64,000 nt of DNA from Lysobacterales bacterium (lineage in GTDB: Bacteria > Pseudomonadota > Gammaproteobacteria > Xanthomonadales > Rhodanobacteraceae), in contig JADKJL010000001.1 of NCBI GenBank assembly GCA_016721015.1, positions 930,001 to 994,000 on the forward strand, given 5' to 3'. Shown here piece by piece: positions 18,476 through 27,109 of this stretch. Both the position numbers and the translations under genes were made by a program. The notes under the pieces were generated by a model. It was not told the origin of the DNA. It made no database searches and saw only the letters and a list, made by a program, of their open reading frames with translations. The first letter of the stretch is position 1, and each line of letters opens with the position of its first letter.

Positions 18476-18663
18476 TCCCCCCGCTCAATGACGTCGTCGG
18501 CAAATGTAAGACGTGACCTGCAGCATTCGCGTCGCCCGCCTGCCAGCGTCCTGGACGGTGGCAGGAGCGGGGCGGCATGCATGAGTACGGAAGGCTTCGT
18601 ATTGACTCGGTTCCGGATCGGGTTCAGATTGACTTGCCGCCGACTGTGAGGGAGTGCGATGTC

Positions 18664-20331
18664 ATGCGAGATACGAGCCTGATTGCGCTCCACAGGCTTC
18701 CAATTGCCCTTGCGCTCTTGCTTGGCGCCTGCGGCGGTGGCAGTTCGAATTCGAGTACTCCGCCGCCGCCGCCGCCGCCGCCCCAGGCAACACTCGACCC
18801 TGAATATCGGGCGTCGGCCGCGTCACCGCTCACGGCCGGTTGCGAAGGCGTCAACTTGTTCGGCACAGTGGCGGCAAACAGCGAAGTCGAGCCACATTTC
18901 GTGATCGATCCATCCAATCCACAGCGCTTCCTGGGTGCATGGCAACAGGATCGATGGAGCAGTGGTGGCGCTCGTGCACTGGGCGTCGGCGTCTCCAGCG
19001 ATGGGGGCCATAGCTGGATCCACCGTTTTCCGGCCTTCTCGCGCTGCGCCGGTGGCAATACCGGCAATGGCGGCGACTACGAGCGCAGCAGCGATCCGTG
19101 GCTTGCCATTTCGCCCAATGGAACGGCTTTTGTCATCGCGATCGCCTTCAATGGAACGTCGCTGACACCCGGCTCGGACAGCGCCGTGCTGGTCAGTCGC
19201 TCGACCGATGCGGGCGCGAGTTGGGGGCCACCGACCACGCTCGTGCTCGAGGGTGATGTCGGTTTCCACGACAAGCAAACCATGACGGCCGATCCGATCG
19301 ATTCACGGTTCGTCTACGCGGTATGGGATCGCATCTCGATCGACAACACCGGCCCTACGTGGTTTGCCCGCAGCATCGATGGCGGGGAGAACTGGGAGCC
19401 GGCGCGGCCGATCTACGATCCGGGGCCCAACAGCCAGACAATCGGCAACATCATCGTCGTGCTGCCAAATGGTACCCTAGTAAATATATATACCCATATC
19501 GACACCCTCGCCACTGGCTCAAGCTCGGCCTATCTGGATCTGATTCGTTCCACCGACAACGGCGTGAGCTGGTCGTCACCAATCCGGATCGCCAGTGAGC
19601 TCTCGGTCGGTACGGTTGATCCCGAAACCGGCGCACGCGTTCGCGATGGCACCCTGGTGCCGAGCGTGGCGGCGGGTACGGACGGCAAACTCTACGCGGC
19701 ATGGCAGGATTCGCGCTTCAGCGCCGGCAATCATGACGCCATCGCCGCGGCGCATTCAACGGATGGCGGCTTGACCTGGTCGGCTCCGGTTCGCGTCAAC
19801 GGCAATCCGGCTGTCGCGGCCTTCCTGCCCGCGATGAACGTGCGCGCTGATGGCATGATTGGCGTCAGCTATTTCGATCTGCGCCCCAACACGAGCGATG
19901 CCAATACGCTGTACACCAGCATCTGGCTGGCGCGTTCCACCGATGCGGTGAACTGGCAGGAGAACCAGGTATCCGGCCCGTTCAGCCTGTCCATGGCACC
20001 ACAGTCGACCTGGGGCAATGGCCTGGCTTATTTTCTTGGCGACTATCAGGGCCTGGCGAGTGCCGGATCAACCTTCGTGCCTTTCTACTCGCGTACAACC
20101 GGCCAAGGTGAAAGCAACCGGACCGACGTCTTCGCTGCGCCCGCCGTCTCGGTAACGACGAGCTTCGCGACCATGGCTTCCGAACTGCGCGCAAACGGGC
20201 CGACGAAAACAATCGAGTCACCGCCACTCGTGATCACACCGGAATTCCTTCGTCGCGTATCCGAAAACATCGAAGCGAAAATGGAAATCCAGGTGCCTGG
20301 GCGGCCAAGACCCGAGCGCGGGTACGATTGA
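18664..20331 (+). CDS. Sialidase-like BNR-repeat lipoprotein
   Basis: The protein has 555 residues. The ATG at 18664 leads to a lipobox (LALLLGAC) followed by GGG and a poly-proline spacer encoded by a CCG run, so it is probably anchored to the outer membrane. At least five Asp-boxes are seen (SSDGGHSW, STDAGASW, SIDGGENW, STDNGVSW, STDGGLTW), typical of exo-alpha-sialidase-like six-bladed propellers. The sialidase arginine triad is not obvious, so substrate is unknown. Codons 272-277 are an AT-rich rare-codon patch, unlike the rest of the gene. Confidence 0.85.
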   Translation: MRDTSLIALHRLPIALALLLGACGGGSSNSSTPPPPPPPPQATLDPEYRASAASPLTAGCEGVNLFGTVAANSEVEPHFVIDPSNPQRFLGAWQQDRWSSGGARALGVGVSSDGGHSWIHRFPAFSRCAGGNTGNGGDYERSSDPWLAISPNGTAFVIAIAFNGTSLTPGSDSAVLVSRSTDAGASWGPPTTLVLEGDVGFHDKQTMTADPIDSRFVYAVWDRISIDNTGPTWFARSIDGGENWEPARPIYDPGPNSQTIGNIIVVLPNGTLVNIYTHIDTLATGSSSAYLDLIRSTDNGVSWSSPIRIASELSVGTVDPETGARVRDGTLVPSVAAGTDGKLYAAWQDSRFSAGNHDAIAAAHSTDGGLTWSAPVRVNGNPAVAAFLPAMNVRADGMIGVSYFDLRPNTSDANTLYTSIWLARSTDAVNWQENQVSGPFSLSMAPQSTWGNGLAYFLGDYQGLASAGSTFVPFYSRTTGQGESNRTDVFAAPAVSVTTSFATMASELRANGPTKTIESPPLVITPEFLRRVSENIEAKMEIQVPGRPRPERGYD

Positions 20332-20426
20332 TGATGCAGGGATTTTTGCGAGTCCTTGCCTGATTCGAAGATTCGCTTTGTCGGCTTCGGGCAAGTCAGG
20401 GGTCAGTGTTCGGCTAAACTCGCGCA

Positions 20427-21431
20427 ATGAACATTCACCAAACATCATCAGCGGATCCGTGGCTGCTTTCGGTTGCGCCGATGATGGACTGGACCGATCG
20501 GCACTGCCGGTATTTCCATCGCCTGCTGTCGCCGAACGCGCGGCTTTACACGGAGATGGTGACTTCGCCCGCGCTGATCCATGGTGATCGCGAGCGCCTG
20601 CTTGGATTTGATCGGTCAGAGCATCCGCTGGCTCTGCAACTCGGTGGATCCGATCCGGTCGAGCTTGCCGCAGCGGCGCAGATCGGCGAGCAGTACGGTT
20701 ACGACGAAATCAATCTCAATGTCGGCTGCCCTTCCGATCGCGTGCAGTCGGGGCGCTTTGGCGCCTGCCTGATGCGCGAGCCCGACCTGGTCGCCGACTG
20801 TTTTGTTGCGATGCGTGACGCCGTGTCGATCCCGGTCACGATAAAGTGCCGGCTCGGTGTTGATGGGCAGGATGAATACGCCGATCTCCAGCACTTCATC
20901 GAGACCGTTGCCGCGAAAGGTTGCACGGTGTTTGTCGTGCATGCCCGCAAAGCCTGGCTGAAAGGCTTGTCACCGAAGGAAAATCGTGACGTGCCGCCAC
21001 TCAACTACGAGCGCGTCTACCAGCTCAAGCGCGAATTTCCCGGGCTGAAAATCGTCATCAATGGCGGTATCGACCAACTCGCCGACGTGCAGATGCATCT
21101 CCAGTATACCGATGGGGTCATGCTTGGACGCACGGCCTACCATGAGCCGTTTCGTTTGGCCGAACTGGAGCACGCCCTGTATGGGACATCCTTGCCCACG
21201 CGTGAGGAACTGGTTGAGCGGATGCGTCCTTATGTCGAATCTCATCTTGTTGCGGGCGGCAAGCTGCAGCACATCAGTCGGCATATGCTCGGCCTGTTTC
21301 AGGGCTTGCCCGGCGCGCGCAGCTGGCGACGCCATCTGAGCGAGAACGCACACCAAGGTGATGCCGGAATGAGCGTGATCGATGATGCCCTGCAGCTCTG
21401 TCTCCGCCAGGCGCGCAGTCGCGCGGCATGA
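20427..21431 (+). CDS. dusA: tRNA-dihydrouridine(20/20a) synthase DusA
   Basis: The 334-residue flavoenzyme reduces U20/U20a in the tRNA D-loop. The sequence shows the Dus hallmarks: SVAPMMDWTDRHCR at the N-terminus, TEMVTSPALIHGD, and INLNVGCPSDRVQSGRFGACLM with catalytic C101. KCRLGVD, VVHARKAWLKGLSPKENR (the DusA-specific segment) and the phosphate-binding NGGI and GVMLGRTAYH follow. Its length is normal. It stands alone between the lipoprotein gene and the second FadL-like gene. Confidence 0.97.
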   Translation: MNIHQTSSADPWLLSVAPMMDWTDRHCRYFHRLLSPNARLYTEMVTSPALIHGDRERLLGFDRSEHPLALQLGGSDPVELAAAAQIGEQYGYDEINLNVGCPSDRVQSGRFGACLMREPDLVADCFVAMRDAVSIPVTIKCRLGVDGQDEYADLQHFIETVAAKGCTVFVVHARKAWLKGLSPKENRDVPPLNYERVYQLKREFPGLKIVINGGIDQLADVQMHLQYTDGVMLGRTAYHEPFRLAELEHALYGTSLPTREELVERMRPYVESHLVAGGKLQHISRHMLGLFQGLPGARSWRRHLSENAHQGDAGMSVIDDALQLCLRQARSRAA

Positions 21432-21617
21432 ACGCGACCGGGTGAGCCGTTTTGTCGGCTTTTTACGCAATACGCTCGACTTGATGGGCGAATCCGGGGT
21501 GCCTGCGGCAGTGCAGCAAGGCGCAGGTTGATGACGATACGGAACGTTAAGCACGTGTTATCTTTGTCGGCGTGGTTCCGCCGATGGATTCAATTGGTTC
21601 AACCGGGGAGTGCAGGA

Positions 21618-22916
21618 ATGAACAAGTTGCTCGCAACCGCTGTGGCAATCGGACTGGCCGGAATGGCCGGCAGCGCATTTGCAATCACCGACAACGAGGC
21701 CAATGCCAGCCTTCCGTTCAGCTTTTCCAATCCGGGTGCGCGCGCGCTCGGCATGGGTGGTGCGTTCCTCGGTCTTGCCGATGATGCGTCGGCGGCGTAT
21801 GCCAATCCTGCCGGCCTGACCCAACTGGTCAGTCCCGAAGTGTCTGCGGAGATCCGCTCGGTCAGCACGAACACGCGCTGGCTCGATGGTGGCACGGCCC
21901 AGTACAACGATTTCAATTCATCCGGCCTGAACTACTCCTCGCAGGATGACCGCACCAACTCGCTGCGTTCATTCTCGTTCGTGTATCCGGGCGAACGGAT
22001 GTCGTTTGCGGTCTACCGCTACGAAGTGATCAACTACGATTCGGCCTTCCAGAGCGCCGGCGCGGCGACTACCACCGGTGATGGCAGTGGTTACACGGGC
22101 AATATCTTTCCGTATACCGTAAACACCAGCTTTGGGATTGATACCTATGGGGTGGCGATGGGCTTCAAGGCCAATGATCGCCTTTCGTTTGGCCTTGGCG
22201 TCAACTACTACCTGCTCGATATTCGCACCACGACCGATCGCTTCAGGCCGACGGACGGCTCGCCCCTTAGCCGTGAAGCCAACCTGGACGGCGACGGCAA
22301 GGTTGGCTTCACCCTGGGCGCACGCATGGTGTTGACCGACTGGCTCAGCGGCGGCTTGTCTTACCGGCATGCGCCGAAGTTGAGCTATGACGCCATCCTT
22401 TCGTCGCCGGAATTTCCAGGCGATACAGTGAACCTCAGCCCGAGCTTGAACGTACCGGATGTCTTTGGAGTTGGCTTGAGTGTGCGCCCGAGCGATGCCT
22501 GGGTGATCAATCTCGATGTCAGCCGGGTCTACTATTCACAGGTGACCGACGATATGGTTTCCCTGTTCGACGCCGACCAGGCCAGCGCTCTCGATCCACT
22601 CAGGCTGGACGATGGCACCGAGGTGCGTCTCGGCGCCGAATACACCTTTGCCACAACGCACCCGTTCAGCCTGCGCGCGGGCGTCTGGCGTGATCCGGCG
22701 CATGAGTTGGTCTATCACGGCAATCCGCCGATTTTCGATCCGGCGACGCAGGATCCCGAGGCGAATGCGGCGACCTTTTCGTCAGGTCGCAGCAATAAGC
22801 AGACCCACTACGCGATTGGCGCGGGCATGGCATTCAGCAAGTTCCAGATAGATCTGGGTGCGGACTTCTCGGATACTTCCGATACCGTGTCAGCGTCAGG
22901 CGTGTTCCGCTTCTGA
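21618..22916 (+). CDS. OmpP1/FadL-like outer-membrane barrel (second copy)
   Basis: The 432-residue protein starts at the ATG at 21618, preceded by AGGA-type bases, and has a signal peptide ending at SAFA. The signature PGARALGMGGAFLGLADDASAAYANPAG is near-identical to that of the protein ending at 14061, and LSYRHAP and VNLDVSRVYYS correspond as well. It ends in GVFRF, a typical barrel C-terminus. It probably takes up a hydrophobic substrate. The two copies are 6 kb apart on opposite strands, so they are dispersed paralogues rather than a tandem duplication. Confidence 0.88.
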   Translation: MNKLLATAVAIGLAGMAGSAFAITDNEANASLPFSFSNPGARALGMGGAFLGLADDASAAYANPAGLTQLVSPEVSAEIRSVSTNTRWLDGGTAQYNDFNSSGLNYSSQDDRTNSLRSFSFVYPGERMSFAVYRYEVINYDSAFQSAGAATTTGDGSGYTGNIFPYTVNTSFGIDTYGVAMGFKANDRLSFGLGVNYYLLDIRTTTDRFRPTDGSPLSREANLDGDGKVGFTLGARMVLTDWLSGGLSYRHAPKLSYDAILSSPEFPGDTVNLSPSLNVPDVFGVGLSVRPSDAWVINLDVSRVYYSQVTDDMVSLFDADQASALDPLRLDDGTEVRLGAEYTFATTHPFSLRAGVWRDPAHELVYHGNPPIFDPATQDPEANAATFSSGRSNKQTHYAIGAGMAFSKFQIDLGADFSDTSDTVSASGVFRF

Positions 22917-22950
22917 TTGTCGGCTCGTCTGCGATCCACCCATGATTCCG

Positions 22951-22981
22951 TCATCCCGGCGCTCGAACACCGCCGGGATGA
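22951..22981. terminator. Hairpin between convergent genes
   Basis: TCATCCCGGCG (22951-22961) pairs perfectly with CGCCGGGATGA (22971-22981). It lies 35 bases after the FadL-like gene and just before the convergent TPR-like gene's stop, so it could terminate both. Confidence 0.55.
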
Positions 22982-23017
22982 TGATCGCTACACATCGATT
23001 CGGTGCTCGCCCATGGC

Positions 23018-23845
23018 TCAGCGCGAGTTGTAGTAGCGGATGAACCTGGGCGAGAAATAATCGGCATCCGGCTTCAGCGCGGCATCTGCGGCGCGCGCTT
23101 GTTCGACAGCCTTGCGCGCGATGCCATCCGCTTCCGGCATTTGTCCCAATTGGCCTAAATTGAACGCGGCGGCGGCGCGCAGCGTCAGCATGTGCCAGCG
23201 CAAACGCGGGGTGGGTGGTATCTGGCTGCTGAGCTTGAGCACGTCCGCGTAACGGCCACTCAGATAGGCATCCACCAACGGACGCAGGATTTGCGCGGAA
23301 ACCGATGAGGATTCGCGGGGTTCCGTTGCGGGTGGTCGGGTCGGTGGGAGTGCTTGCACAACCGGTCGTGACGGTGGAGGCGCTTCGGGGCGAGCTGGCA
23401 CCGGTTCGATCGGCGGGGACTGTGCCGGGGGCGCCACGTGAGTTTCGGATTTTGGCGTCGTACCCTGTCGCACAAGCCGGCTGCTGCATTCGACGCGACC
23501 CTGGTTCTCCTCGTCGGAGAGTGTAGATACGCTGCTGACGACGGCGACATTGTCGCCCTGCGACCAAAGCACAAGCGCCTTGCTGCAATCGCCGAGGCGC
23601 AAGGCGGCCAGACCGGCGTAGTGTTGCGGAGCATAGGCTTCGTAACGCTGGCCATACAAGCGTACGCGCTCGGCCGGTTTCGGATTTCCGGCGATCGCGC
23701 TGTGCATGTAGCGATCAACCTCATCCCAGTGACCGTCCTTTGCGGCTTCGAGGCCGCGGGCGTAGTCCTGCTTCCAGTCGGCGAGTGCCGGGGTCGCCCC
23801 CAGGGCGAGCAGGGCCAGCAGGCAGCGCAACTCAGAGCCCCGCAT
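23018..23845 (-). CDS. Secreted TPR-like protein coupled to the kinase gene
   Basis: The protein has 275 residues with a signal peptide (LLALLALGATPALA). An N-terminal helical segment with TPR character (DYARGLEAAKDGHWDEVDRY, YAGLAALRLGDCSKAL) is followed by a proline-rich linker (PPAQSPPIEP to about PPTRPPATEP). A C-terminal helical region (VDAYLSGRYADVLKLSSQ, HMLTLRAAAAFNLGQL) has TPR-like periodicity. Its start lies 14 bases inside the 3' end of the kinase gene, so the two are translationally coupled. It may be a periplasmic partner of the kinase's extracytoplasmic domain (inference). Confidence 0.78.
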   Translation of the reverse strand: MRGSELRCLLALLALGATPALADWKQDYARGLEAAKDGHWDEVDRYMHSAIAGNPKPAERVRLYGQRYEAYAPQHYAGLAALRLGDCSKALVLWSQGDNVAVVSSVSTLSDEENQGRVECSSRLVRQGTTPKSETHVAPPAQSPPIEPVPARPEAPPPSRPVVQALPPTRPPATEPRESSSVSAQILRPLVDAYLSGRYADVLKLSSQIPPTPRLRWHMLTLRAAAAFNLGQLGQMPEADGIARKAVEQARAADAALKPDADYFSPRFIRYYNSR

Positions 23846-26798
23846 GCTTGAGGTACTCCTCGGCGCTCAAGGTCGGGAAGCTGCCGCTGGTCTGGCTGCT
23901 CTTGCCGGCGCTTACCCGTGCAAATGCCGACACGGTCTTGCCGGACTGCGGATGGCGAAGGGTCACGTAGTAGCTGCCCGCGGGCAGGGTCAGGGTCAGC
24001 GGTGTGCTGCGTTCCTCGGGCAGATCGATTGGCTTGCGTTCGGCATCAAGGACACGATCGACGATGCCCCAGGGCAGGGCATTGATGACCAGTTCTCCAT
24101 TTTGTGCGGCGAGTCTGGCCTTTTCCTGTTCCTCAAGCGTGGCGAGCCGGGCCTGCGCCGATGATTCAATCGTGCCGAGCGCCTTGCTCTTGCCCAAGCT
24201 GCCGGTCGCCATTTCGATCGCGGCCAGGCTTGCCTTGCCGGCATCCAGGTTGGGTGCATTGCGCATGTCATCGGCGAGCAGATCGGCCAGTTGTTGCTCG
24301 TAGCGGGAACTCTGCGCGGAGTCGACGCCACGCAACGCCAGGATGGCATTGATCGCGGCCTTGGCGTCGTTGCCGACCAGCGGTCGTTGCTGAAGCAGGT
24401 CGGCCAGGCGGCGTTCGGTCGCCAATCGCTCGGCGTTGGCCGTTTCCACGGACTCGCGCTTGCGCACTTCGGCAATCTGTTCGGCGATTCGTGCGTCGTC
24501 AGGGTAGGCCTTGGCTGCAGCGGCTGCCAGGGGCACCGCAACACCGAGGTCGTTGCGTTCGCTGGCGCCGCGAAGGGCGTCGGCAACGACGCGCGGCAAC
24601 GCTTCGCGCAACTTCAGGGCGTCGGGATTTTCCGGGTCGGTCTGCAGCAATGCCTCGAGCACGTCTCGCGCGTTGTCGCTGGCGGGGGGCAGCAGTCTTC
24701 CGGAGGCAATCGCCGAGCGGGCGAGGTTGAGTTGAGATGCAATCGCCGCCCGCCGTGAGCCAAGGGCCTGCTGCGCACTGTCGCGGATACCCTTTGCCGC
24801 GCTCGAGTCGGGATCGACGCGCAGGGCGAGTTCGGATCGGTCGAGCGCCATTCCGGTATCGCCCTGCCCTTGGGCGGACTTGGCATCCGCGATCAGGCGC
24901 GTCGCCAGTTTTTGCTTGAAGGCAACGACCTTGCCATTGCCTGCGTCGATCTGGCGAGCCTGTTCGAACCATTCAAATGCATTGTCGCCGGCCGGTTCGC
25001 TGACATGATCGGCCGCCAGGGCCGTGCCTGCCTTGTCGACCAGATCGTCGATGCGTCCATTGTCCGCTGCGATCTGTTGCGCCTTGACGACCTCCTGGCT
25101 GAGTGCGGCAAAGGCCGGATCCGAGCCGAACTCGGTGCGCAGTTCATCGAGCGCCCGCTCGGTGGCGGGATAATCCCCACTTCCGAGCAGATTGCGAATG
25201 CTTGCGAACTCGGCATCGGTGATGGCCTTGAGGCGTGCCACGACCTGCTTGTTCAATGGATCCAGGCTAAGTGCCGTGCGCAGCAACGCGTAGGCCCCAT
25301 CGGGGCCGGTGCGCTGCTTGCGCTGCTCGGCATCGCCGGCTTTCTTGAGCAGTTCATTGACGCGTTCGCTGGCCAGTCGCTGCTTTTGTTCGGCAGCGAT
25401 ACGCTGGATCAGAGCCTGCACATCGGCATCGTCCGGCGCGACCAGCATCGCTTGGTTGGCGGTTTCGCTGGCGGCGTCCAGATTTCCCGCAGCCATCGAC
25501 TTTTCTGCCTCGCCGCGCAATGTCGTCGCAATTTGACCCAGCAATTCGAGTCCGTGCTCATTGCCGGGATCCTTCTGCAGCACCTTCTGCACATCTTCAA
25601 ATGCATTTGCGCCCGGTGGCGCGAGCAGGTCGCCACTGGCGACCATGCGGTCGGCTTCGCGCAGCAGGGTGCGCACCAGGTACTGATCGTCCTGGCTCAA
25701 GCTGCGCGGCTTGAATGCAGCCCAGAGCACGAGGGCGATCACGACCACGCCGATGCCCGCCGCCAGCGTCGCGAGCAGACGCGGTCGCTGCAGAGCCTGG
25801 TTGATCATCGAAGTGGTGGTGCGCTGACTGATCGACGGATCGGTCTGCGGCATGCGCAATAGGTCGAGGGCGAAACCGCTGTCGCCGCCGGTGTATTCGC
25901 CCGAGAATCCCAGTGCGCGCAACCGCTCCGAGGTGCTCGCCGTGGTGATCGCGCCGAGTTGCTTGACCAGGGCGTCATTGCCGACGACCAGTCCTCGCAA
26001 TGCCTTGACGAAATCCTGCAGGTTGTCGAAGCGGTCGTTGGGATCCTTGGCCAGCATGCGATCAAAGATCGGCTGCAGCGGGCGCAGGTCATCGGGCAAC
26101 GGCGGCGGTGGCTGCAGCGCATGGCCCATCAGCACGGCCATTGGATTTTCGCCGACAAATGGCGGATTGCCGGTCAACATCTCGTAGAACAGGATGCCCA
26201 GCGCGTATTGATCGGCACGACCGTCGATGTCGCGACCGCTGGCCTGCTCCGGACTCATGTAAGTCGGCGTACCGAGGACGAGGCCGGTCTGGGTAATCCG
26301 CGAAGCCAGCACATCGGAATGCTTGGCGATGCCGAAATCGGTCAACACCGGCGTGCCCGGATCGCGGAACATCACATTGGAGGGTTTCAGGTCCCGATGG
26401 ATCACGCCGTTGCGATGCGCGTACTCGAGCCCGTTGGCGAGCTGCACGACGACGCCGATCGCCTCGCCGAGCGAGAGCCCGCTGCGCATGCGCTCAGCCA
26501 GAGTGCCGCCCTCGAGCAACTCCATCGAGATGTAGGCGATGTCGTCGCGGGTGACGATGTCGTAGACGGCGACGATATTGCGATGCGGCAGCTTGGCCAT
26601 GGTGCGGCCTTCGAGCAGGAAACGCCGCTCGAACTCCGGCATCGGCCCGTTGCGCACGCGAAGCTCGCGACGCATGACCTTGATCGCCACCTTGCGATCA
26701 AGCGAATGCTGGATGGCGAGATAGACGGTTGCCATGCCGCCCTCACCCAGCTCGCCGATCATCTCGTAGCCAGGAATGTCCTGGAAGCGGTCAGCCAT
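23832..26798 (-). CDS. Transmembrane Ser/Thr protein kinase with PEGA domain
   Basis: The 988-residue protein starts at the ATG at 26798 (MADRFQDIP). Kinase domain about 10-270: glycine loop GELGEGGMATVY, K40, HRDLKPSN with D136, DFG D154, GTPTYMSPEQ. One membrane helix at 341-362. The large extracytoplasmic part is a long run of helical, coiled-coil/TPR-like repeats (repeated LL-x-x-A-D and DPDS/DPEN-type turns). It ends in a PEGA-like domain at about 900-975 (GELVINALPWGIVDRVLD, LPAGSYYVTLRHP). This is the Hanks-type receptor kinase layout with an outside sensor. Its substrates are unknown. Confidence 0.92.
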   Translation of the reverse strand: MADRFQDIPGYEMIGELGEGGMATVYLAIQHSLDRKVAIKVMRRELRVRNGPMPEFERRFLLEGRTMAKLPHRNIVAVYDIVTRDDIAYISMELLEGGTLAERMRSGLSLGEAIGVVVQLANGLEYAHRNGVIHRDLKPSNVMFRDPGTPVLTDFGIAKHSDVLASRITQTGLVLGTPTYMSPEQASGRDIDGRADQYALGILFYEMLTGNPPFVGENPMAVLMGHALQPPPPLPDDLRPLQPIFDRMLAKDPNDRFDNLQDFVKALRGLVVGNDALVKQLGAITTASTSERLRALGFSGEYTGGDSGFALDLLRMPQTDPSISQRTTTSMINQALQRPRLLATLAAGIGVVVIALVLWAAFKPRSLSQDDQYLVRTLLREADRMVASGDLLAPPGANAFEDVQKVLQKDPGNEHGLELLGQIATTLRGEAEKSMAAGNLDAASETANQAMLVAPDDADVQALIQRIAAEQKQRLASERVNELLKKAGDAEQRKQRTGPDGAYALLRTALSLDPLNKQVVARLKAITDAEFASIRNLLGSGDYPATERALDELRTEFGSDPAFAALSQEVVKAQQIAADNGRIDDLVDKAGTALAADHVSEPAGDNAFEWFEQARQIDAGNGKVVAFKQKLATRLIADAKSAQGQGDTGMALDRSELALRVDPDSSAAKGIRDSAQQALGSRRAAIASQLNLARSAIASGRLLPPASDNARDVLEALLQTDPENPDALKLREALPRVVADALRGASERNDLGVAVPLAAAAAKAYPDDARIAEQIAEVRKRESVETANAERLATERRLADLLQQRPLVGNDAKAAINAILALRGVDSAQSSRYEQQLADLLADDMRNAPNLDAGKASLAAIEMATGSLGKSKALGTIESSAQARLATLEEQEKARLAAQNGELVINALPWGIVDRVLDAERKPIDLPEERSTPLTLTLPAGSYYVTLRHPQSGKTVSAFARVSAGKSSQTSGSFPTLSAEEYLKHAGL

Positions 26799-26959
26799 GT
26801 TCCCCCGTCCTCGTGCGCAGCGATCATAGCAAAGCACCACGCGGATTCCGGATTCCGGCAAGGCGACGGACAGTCAATTGCCGGCGGCCTTGATGGTTGT
26901 GCCGGGCATGTACCCGGGCAAACCGTGGCGATGACGGCACACGGTTGCTGGTGCAGGGT

Positions 26960-27000
26960 TGTCCGCCGCTGTCCGCTGGCTCGTCGCGGACACTGTCCGG
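26960..27000. promoter_or_regulatory. TGTCCGC repeat cluster, candidate activator site
   Basis: TGTCCGC occurs at 26960-26966 and 26970-26976. GCGGACA follows at 26986-26992 as the inverse of the second copy with a 9-base gap, then TGTCCGG at 26994-27000. The cluster lies about 50-90 bases upstream of the sigma-54 promoter, the usual place for enhancer-binding proteins. The likely binder is the response regulator at 32434 (inference). Confidence 0.45.
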
Positions 27001-27048
27001 GGCGCGATGATTCATGGAAAAACCAATTGAAATCAATCACCTGCAGGA

Positions 27049-27064
27049 TGGCACGTAGTTTGCT
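27049..27064 (+). promoter_or_regulatory. Sigma-54 (RpoN) -24/-12 promoter
   Basis: TGGCACG-N4-TTGCT matches the sigma-54 consensus at every conserved position, with the correct GG-to-GC spacing. It lies 45 bases before the adaptor gene start, predicting a 5' leader of about 35 bases. The operon it would drive ends with a sigma-54-dependent response regulator gene, which supports the call. Confidence 0.8.
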
Positions 27065-27109
27065 AAAACTTCCAGGAGTGGCCATCGGGAGCCGCCCATG
27101 GAGAGATGA

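Larger units (their letters stand above)
26799..27109. other. Divergent regulatory region between kinase and exporter operon
   Basis: This is 311 bases without a gene. It holds the sigma-54 promoter at 27049-27064 and the TGTCCGC repeats at 26960-27000, both pointing to the exporter operon. No clear promoter was recognised for the kinase gene. Confidence 0.6.

Noticed and set aside
18763..18786. CCG triplet run as a phase-variable tract
   Set aside because: Triplet changes keep the frame and only alter the poly-proline length after the lipobox, so switching is unlikely.
24870..25862. 330-codon open frame antisense to the PEGA kinase
   Set aside because: Shadow of the kinase coding pattern, without family similarity.
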